Assembly: GCA_003427395.1 (NCBI GenBank)
Contig: BFEA01000124.1
Coordinates: forward strand, 2,249,407 to 2,271,063
DNA: 21,657 nucleotides
Source: Chara braunii
Lineage: Eukaryota > Streptophyta > Charophyceae > Charales > Characeae
Direction of reading: 5' to 3'
Shown here in pieces: positions 17,981 through 21,657 of the stretch. The notes below the pieces were generated by a model. The model was given only the letters and a program-made list of their open reading frames with translations, did not search any database and had not been told where the DNA came from. The translations under genes and the position numbers were made by a program. Numbering within the stretch: position 1 is the first letter of the stretch; each line of letters begins with the position of its first letter.

Positions 17981-18432
17981 GGTGGGGGGAAGTGGGAATA
18001 GGAGCTATGAACCGGAAAAGGGTCGGGGGTATAATGGTTATGGGTAGGAAGTCGACTGGGACTAGGGTGTCTTTTTTCACCCTCAGGATTATCGTTAAGT
18101 AGGACAGGTACTACCCGACCAGGAGTTGGAAAAGTACAGGTCACAGTAGTAGACCGCTTGTTTTGAAGGTAACCTGACTCTTCGAGAAGCTACAAGCCGA
18201 TATACTGAACCACAAATTTCCTACCTTTTGACTGTACCAGGGAGTGGGTTTCGGGGCCGGTACCGACTTGTGAACCGGGATAATTTTAACGTGGAATGAT
18301 ACAGTTGACGTCGGGACCTACAGAAAATAGGGCCAGGCAGGGCACAATGCGAGAATCGGGTCGGACAGAGTACGACACGAAGTGACGAGGAGTACTTATA
18401 GAATAAGTAGAACGTCACCAAGTATCTCAAAC
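17492..18432. other. No recognisable gene; G run, poly(A) and a dispersed-repeat copy
   Basis: The stretch holds a 15-base G run (17550-17564), the second copy of the dispersed repeat (17835-17900, partner of 9765-9833) and a 24-base A run (17957-17980). No coding region was recognised up to the hammerhead-like sequence at 18433. Confidence 0.6.
17835..17900 (+). repeat. Dispersed repeat, copy 2 (paired with 9765-9833)
   Basis: This is the same-orientation partner of 9765-9833, sharing GGGACGCTG, TTTCCAGCAGGTG and CCCACCAATA in order and at nearly equal spacing. Confidence 0.7.
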
Positions 18433-18479
18433 TCCCCCTGATGAGGCCGTAGCTGCCTACGACGGAAACTAGTAGGGGA
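18433..18479 (+). ncRNA. Candidate minimal type I hammerhead ribozyme
   Basis: All core parts occur in the right order and spacing. Stem I is TCCCC (18433-18437) with GGGGA (18475-18479), five pairs. The core CTGATGA is at 18438-18444. Stem II pairs CCGTAG-type bases 18448-18452 with 18457-18461 (five pairs) plus G18446-C18463, closing a 4-base loop CTGC. GAAA is at 18465-18468. A two-pair stem III (AC with GT, loop TA) spans 18468-18473, and the cleavage-site base is A at 18474 in a GTA triplet. Known minimal type I hammerheads of Penelope-like elements have such a very short stem III. Departures are a G-G mismatch at the stem II closing pair, where G-C is usual, and a C-A mismatch two pairs in, so activity may be reduced or lost. 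Confidence 0.65.
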
Positions 18480-20214
18480 CCAGCGCGACGTCTTCATCTT
18501 CCGGTGTTTTCTGTAGGATCTTGTGGTGAGGATGGGGATGGTGAAGTCATAATCTGTCTATGACTGGTTTTGTACGCCACTATTATTTTTGCAAAGACCG
18601 CTTTTCGAGATTCTTTTCACATATTGCGCTACTCGTGCATGATTTTGCATACGTGGTTATGTGCTTTGCGAACGAGTCAGATGATGCTTTGACTTCACTT
18701 TTTCTTTGTCTTCTTCAGGACGAATCCAACTGAGATTGTGCCTATTTTCTTTTTGCCTCTCAAATGGGAAGAGCTTTTGGTGCAGTGCAGTCGAGGGGGC
18801 AGCGCGACCGGGAGCGCTGCGCCCCGCCGATCTCGCTGGCGGATTACGGAGGAGCGGGCAGGTACGGATAGCGCATGGTGATGAAGGGTGAGGGGGAGCA
18901 TTAGGGAGCGGAGAGGCGCGGAGGAAAGGATGCGGCTCTTGGCGACGAAGGGCCATGGGGAGTAGCAGCGAGTGGAGTGGCACGATGGAAGAGGACGTGG
19001 TTAGGGCATGTGACGAGCAATGACAGGTGATAGGAAGTGGTTTTAGGGTGGGGGGTGGTGGTTATGGTTGGTGTGCGTGCAAGATTCGTTGTTGGAGTCG
19101 TCATCAGCTGCTGGACATTCGTGAGGCCTCTTTTCTTGACGATATGTGAATGTGGAATTTCGAAAGGGGCAATGGATTGGTGTTGGTAATGAGGTCTTCT
19201 CTCTTTTCTTCTTCAGCAGGGTGGTAAGTGGTTATGAATGGATGCTTGAACCTCCTGTGGCGCCTCACTAGCGGGTTTGATGAGGGGGAGCCACACTTTT
19301 TTCTTGTTTCTTTTGGGTAACGGAAGAAGGTCGTTAATGTTTTCGGCGCTAACGTTGCTCAGAGCCTAGGTGCTAGTAATGGGAGGTGGTTCTCCTCCCC
19401 CGAAAATGTTGGGGTAGGGTTTGAGGGAGTTGTGGTAAGATGGGGGTTGTTGAAGAAAAAAGGAGAGAGATTATTTGGTGGCTTGTTGCTCCTATCGTTT
19501 CGTTCTGAGTCCGATGGCCATACTTAGGGTTGCGTGGATTAAGTTTTTCTTTATTAGTTAATCTAGTGTTCGAATCCTAATCGTGAATCTTATGTACCAC
19601 TGTCAATCGTCGGTGATTCTGTAAAAGTTTTTAGTGTTGAAATTACCCATGAAATTTTGTCCGTTAACTCAGTTGGAAATTTTCATAGTATTGGTAGAAG
19701 TCCTAATTAGGGTAGCTGATGGTATATCCCAATGATAATTTATATGTTTGCTGTAAAGTTTGATTGTCGATCTGTATTTTCTGCTTTGTAACTCTTGATT
19801 ACGGTTCTGATTTACTGTCTGAGCAATTTTCATGATTTACGGTCTGAGCGATTTTCGGAACCTTGGGTTTCGGAAAGCAGAGTCGAAAGTCCGGTTGGGC
19901 ATCAGATCCGGTTTTCTATTGTGTTTGTCAACTTGGATTTTCTACTTGGATTTCCTAAGTCATCAAACCGTATATGCGGTCTGAGCGATTTTCCTTTTCC
20001 AATCTTATCTGTACTACGTTGAATTTTCTGATTTTGATGTTACTCAGTTACTACTTAGCAAATTAGTCTTAATTGTTGTTCTGAATTCAACGCTTTCGAA
20101 ATTCGTATTCGTGTGTATTTGTTAAATAGTTTTTCCTCAAGTAATTTGTCCTAGTCCGGTTTTGAAAATTAAAAAGGGGAAGGTCGAATTCGAGGTAGGT
20201 GGGAAGTGGGGGGC
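18480..20214. other. No recognisable gene; GC hairpin and a three-copy motif
   Basis: GCAGCGC (18799-18805) and GCGCTGC (18814-18820) form a stem extended by GGGG/CCCC. A 17-base motif (C)GGTCTGAGCGATTTTC occurs at 19815 (variant), 19840 and 19977; the first two copies belong to a 25-bp tandem repeat. The rest is T-rich or G-rich sequence without domains that I recognise. Confidence 0.5.
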
Positions 20215-21657
20215 CCACTTAGAAGAGGGAACGGTGGTTCAGAGTGGAAAGTCTAACTAGAAGGGTGGGGTGGGACGACATTGGCCGGTGCTGGAGCAAT
20301 TGCTCTGTGACCAGGGGGGGCCTGAGGCCATTGAAGTTATGCCGAGGGTGGAAGGCATTACCATCTCGCCCGATGTAGTTGTTGTCGGGCGGTGACCCTG
20401 TAACCTTTTGAGGGGTCATACAGTTAAGAGAGGTGTCGAGGGGGGAAGGCACTCTCTGTCCGTCAGAAATAGTTAGATCGGTACTGGGGTAGGTTTTGTT
20501 GCCTTGTAACCCTAGCAGGTGGGTATGAGATCTAATGATTTCTGGTACGAGGACTGGAAGCTTGGTCGGCGTGTCCTTCATCGGTGGCGAGGGTAGGATT
20601 TGGATTGTTAGTGGTTCTTGTTTTTGTCCGTCCTGCTTTTGTTTTTTTCAAATGGAGGGTGAACATCGGAAGCATGGTATGGCAGGAATTTTGGGTAGGC
20701 TCGCGCAGTAGGGGAAGGATGGCTCAGGGTGGTAAGTCTACTAGAAGGGCGGGGTGGGGCGACAGTGGCCGGTGTTGGAGCAGTGGCTCTGTGACCATGG
20801 GGAGGAGTTTGAGGTCATTGGAGCTATCTCGAGGGTGGAAGGCATAACCACCTCTTTCAACGTAGTTGATGCTGGGGCAGTGACCCTGTAACCTGGTAGG
20901 GGGTTTGGCAGCTAAGGAAGTTGTCGAGGGAGGAAGACACTTCCTGTCCGTCAGAAGACAGTTAGTTCGGTGTTGGGGCAGTTTGTGTTGCCTTGTAACC
21001 CTAGCAAGGGGGGTGTGAGAACTGGCGACTTCTGGTACGCGGACTGAAAGCTTGAGTGGCTGTTTCTCGCCTGTAGTGAGGGTCTGATTTGGATTGGTGG
21101 TGGGTTCAGCTCTGATTTTCGCTTCTCCAATTGTTCTAAATTTCTTGGAATTCTCCTTAAATTTTTCAAAAAAGGAGGTGAGTGGGATAAGTAGATGGTG
21201 GGATATCAGGCGTCCTATCAGTGAAGGGGCTAGCTAGTAGGATGGAAATAGGGTATAGCAGCAGCGGAGATGGTGGCTCTGCTGCAGTAAGTCTTGCCGG
21301 AGGGAGGAAAGAGGGTTAATGGGGGTATCTGAGTTTGTTTTTTGAATTGTGCATATGTTTTTGTTTCTTAGTAAAAATAGAGAATGCTTTAGGATTCTTG
21401 GGGACTTCTAGCAACTTGCTTTAGGCTGTTTAATACTGGTGCATTCATGGATCTGTGGTTGGTTGTTCGATGCCAGAACGACGCTGGCCGGTGCTGGGGT
21501 CTTGCCCTGTAACCTGCTGCTTGCAGGAGCGAGAGGCCTGGTAGAGAGATCTGGGGATGCTTTGGGGGGGCATTCTAAGGGACAACCAAGGGTTGCTGTT
21601 GGGACGACGCTGGCCGGAGCTGGGGCGAGTCGTGTTGCTCTGTAACCTAGCCGGGTG
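20215..21657 (+). repeat. Tandem ~485-bp duplication built from a shared GGCCGGTGCTGG...CTGTAACC module
   Basis: 20215-20620 and 20700-21110 are collinear, similar copies, with GGTGGTTCAGAGTGG or a variant, TGGCCGGTG, GTCCGTCAGAA, TTGCCTTGTAACCCTAGCA and TTCTGGTACG in the same order. Within and beyond them a short module ending in C(C/T)(C/T)TGT(A/G)ACC ends at about 20312, 20405, 20511, 20796, 20893, 21001, 21514 and 21648, usually preceded by a GGTGCTGGGGCA-like stretch. The array runs off the end of the window. No conserved reading frame was noted. Confidence 0.8.

Noticed and set aside
19560-19590. tRNA gene suggested by GTTCGAATCC
   Set aside because: The flanking bases do not pair as a T stem and no acceptor, D or anticodon arms can be drawn.

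Overview
The window looks like nuclear DNA of a green-lineage eukaryote. One spliced gene encodes a pentatricopeptide-repeat (PPR) protein, a family greatly expanded in land plants and their streptophyte relatives. Its introns have canonical GT...AG borders, and the rest is dominated by simple repeats, degenerate tandem repeats and decayed transposons. A large repeat-rich charophyte genome (Chara-like) would fit. That is inference from gene and repeat style and could not be checked here. Two isolated N bases (1860 and 2043) mark unresolved positions.

Layout. 1-1115: repeat-rich DNA upstream of the first recognisable exon, including a GC-rich block with an (AAAT)n tail, a 30-bp tandem repeat and a decayed copy of the intron/exon border found at 1015-1145. 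1116-5980: the 3' part of the PPR gene on the + strand, exons 1116-1210, 2922-3279, 4653-4747 and 5503-5980. Joined in phase they give 341 codons plus a stop. The introns carry poly(A)/(CAA)n, purine-only tracts, a 27-bp tandem repeat, a four-copy diverged repeat and a ~380-bp-period duplication. The gene's 5' end lies outside the window or was not recognised.

6000-15660: no convincing gene. This stretch holds a ~700-bp inverted-repeat element (6152-6850), two poly(A) tracts bracketed by short direct repeats, a 43-bp repeat in GAA-rich DNA, a 19-bp degenerate minisatellite (7831-8517), diverged segmental duplications (10060-10345 with 11340-11660; 9765-9833 with 17835-17900), a (CT)n(GT)n block and a ~256-bp tandem repeat (13404-13995).

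15663-16863: a broken reverse transcriptase of Penelope-like retroelement (PLE) type, with two frameshifts and two nonsense codons. Its terminal stop codon sits in the loop of a perfect 11-bp hairpin. 16920-17500: (GA)n/(CT)n DNA interleaved with seven copies of one short motif in both orientations, including a 42-bp inverted repeat. 18433-18479: a sequence that folds as a minimal type I hammerhead ribozyme, on the same strand as the reverse transcriptase and about 1.6 kb downstream. PLEs are known to carry this ribozyme type, so the two may be relics of one element, but that link is inference. 18480-20214 is largely featureless. 20215-21657 is built from a repeated module within a ~485-bp tandem duplication.

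The only plausibly functional protein gene is the PPR gene. The retroelement pieces are decayed. The hammerhead candidate is the most interesting hidden signal.
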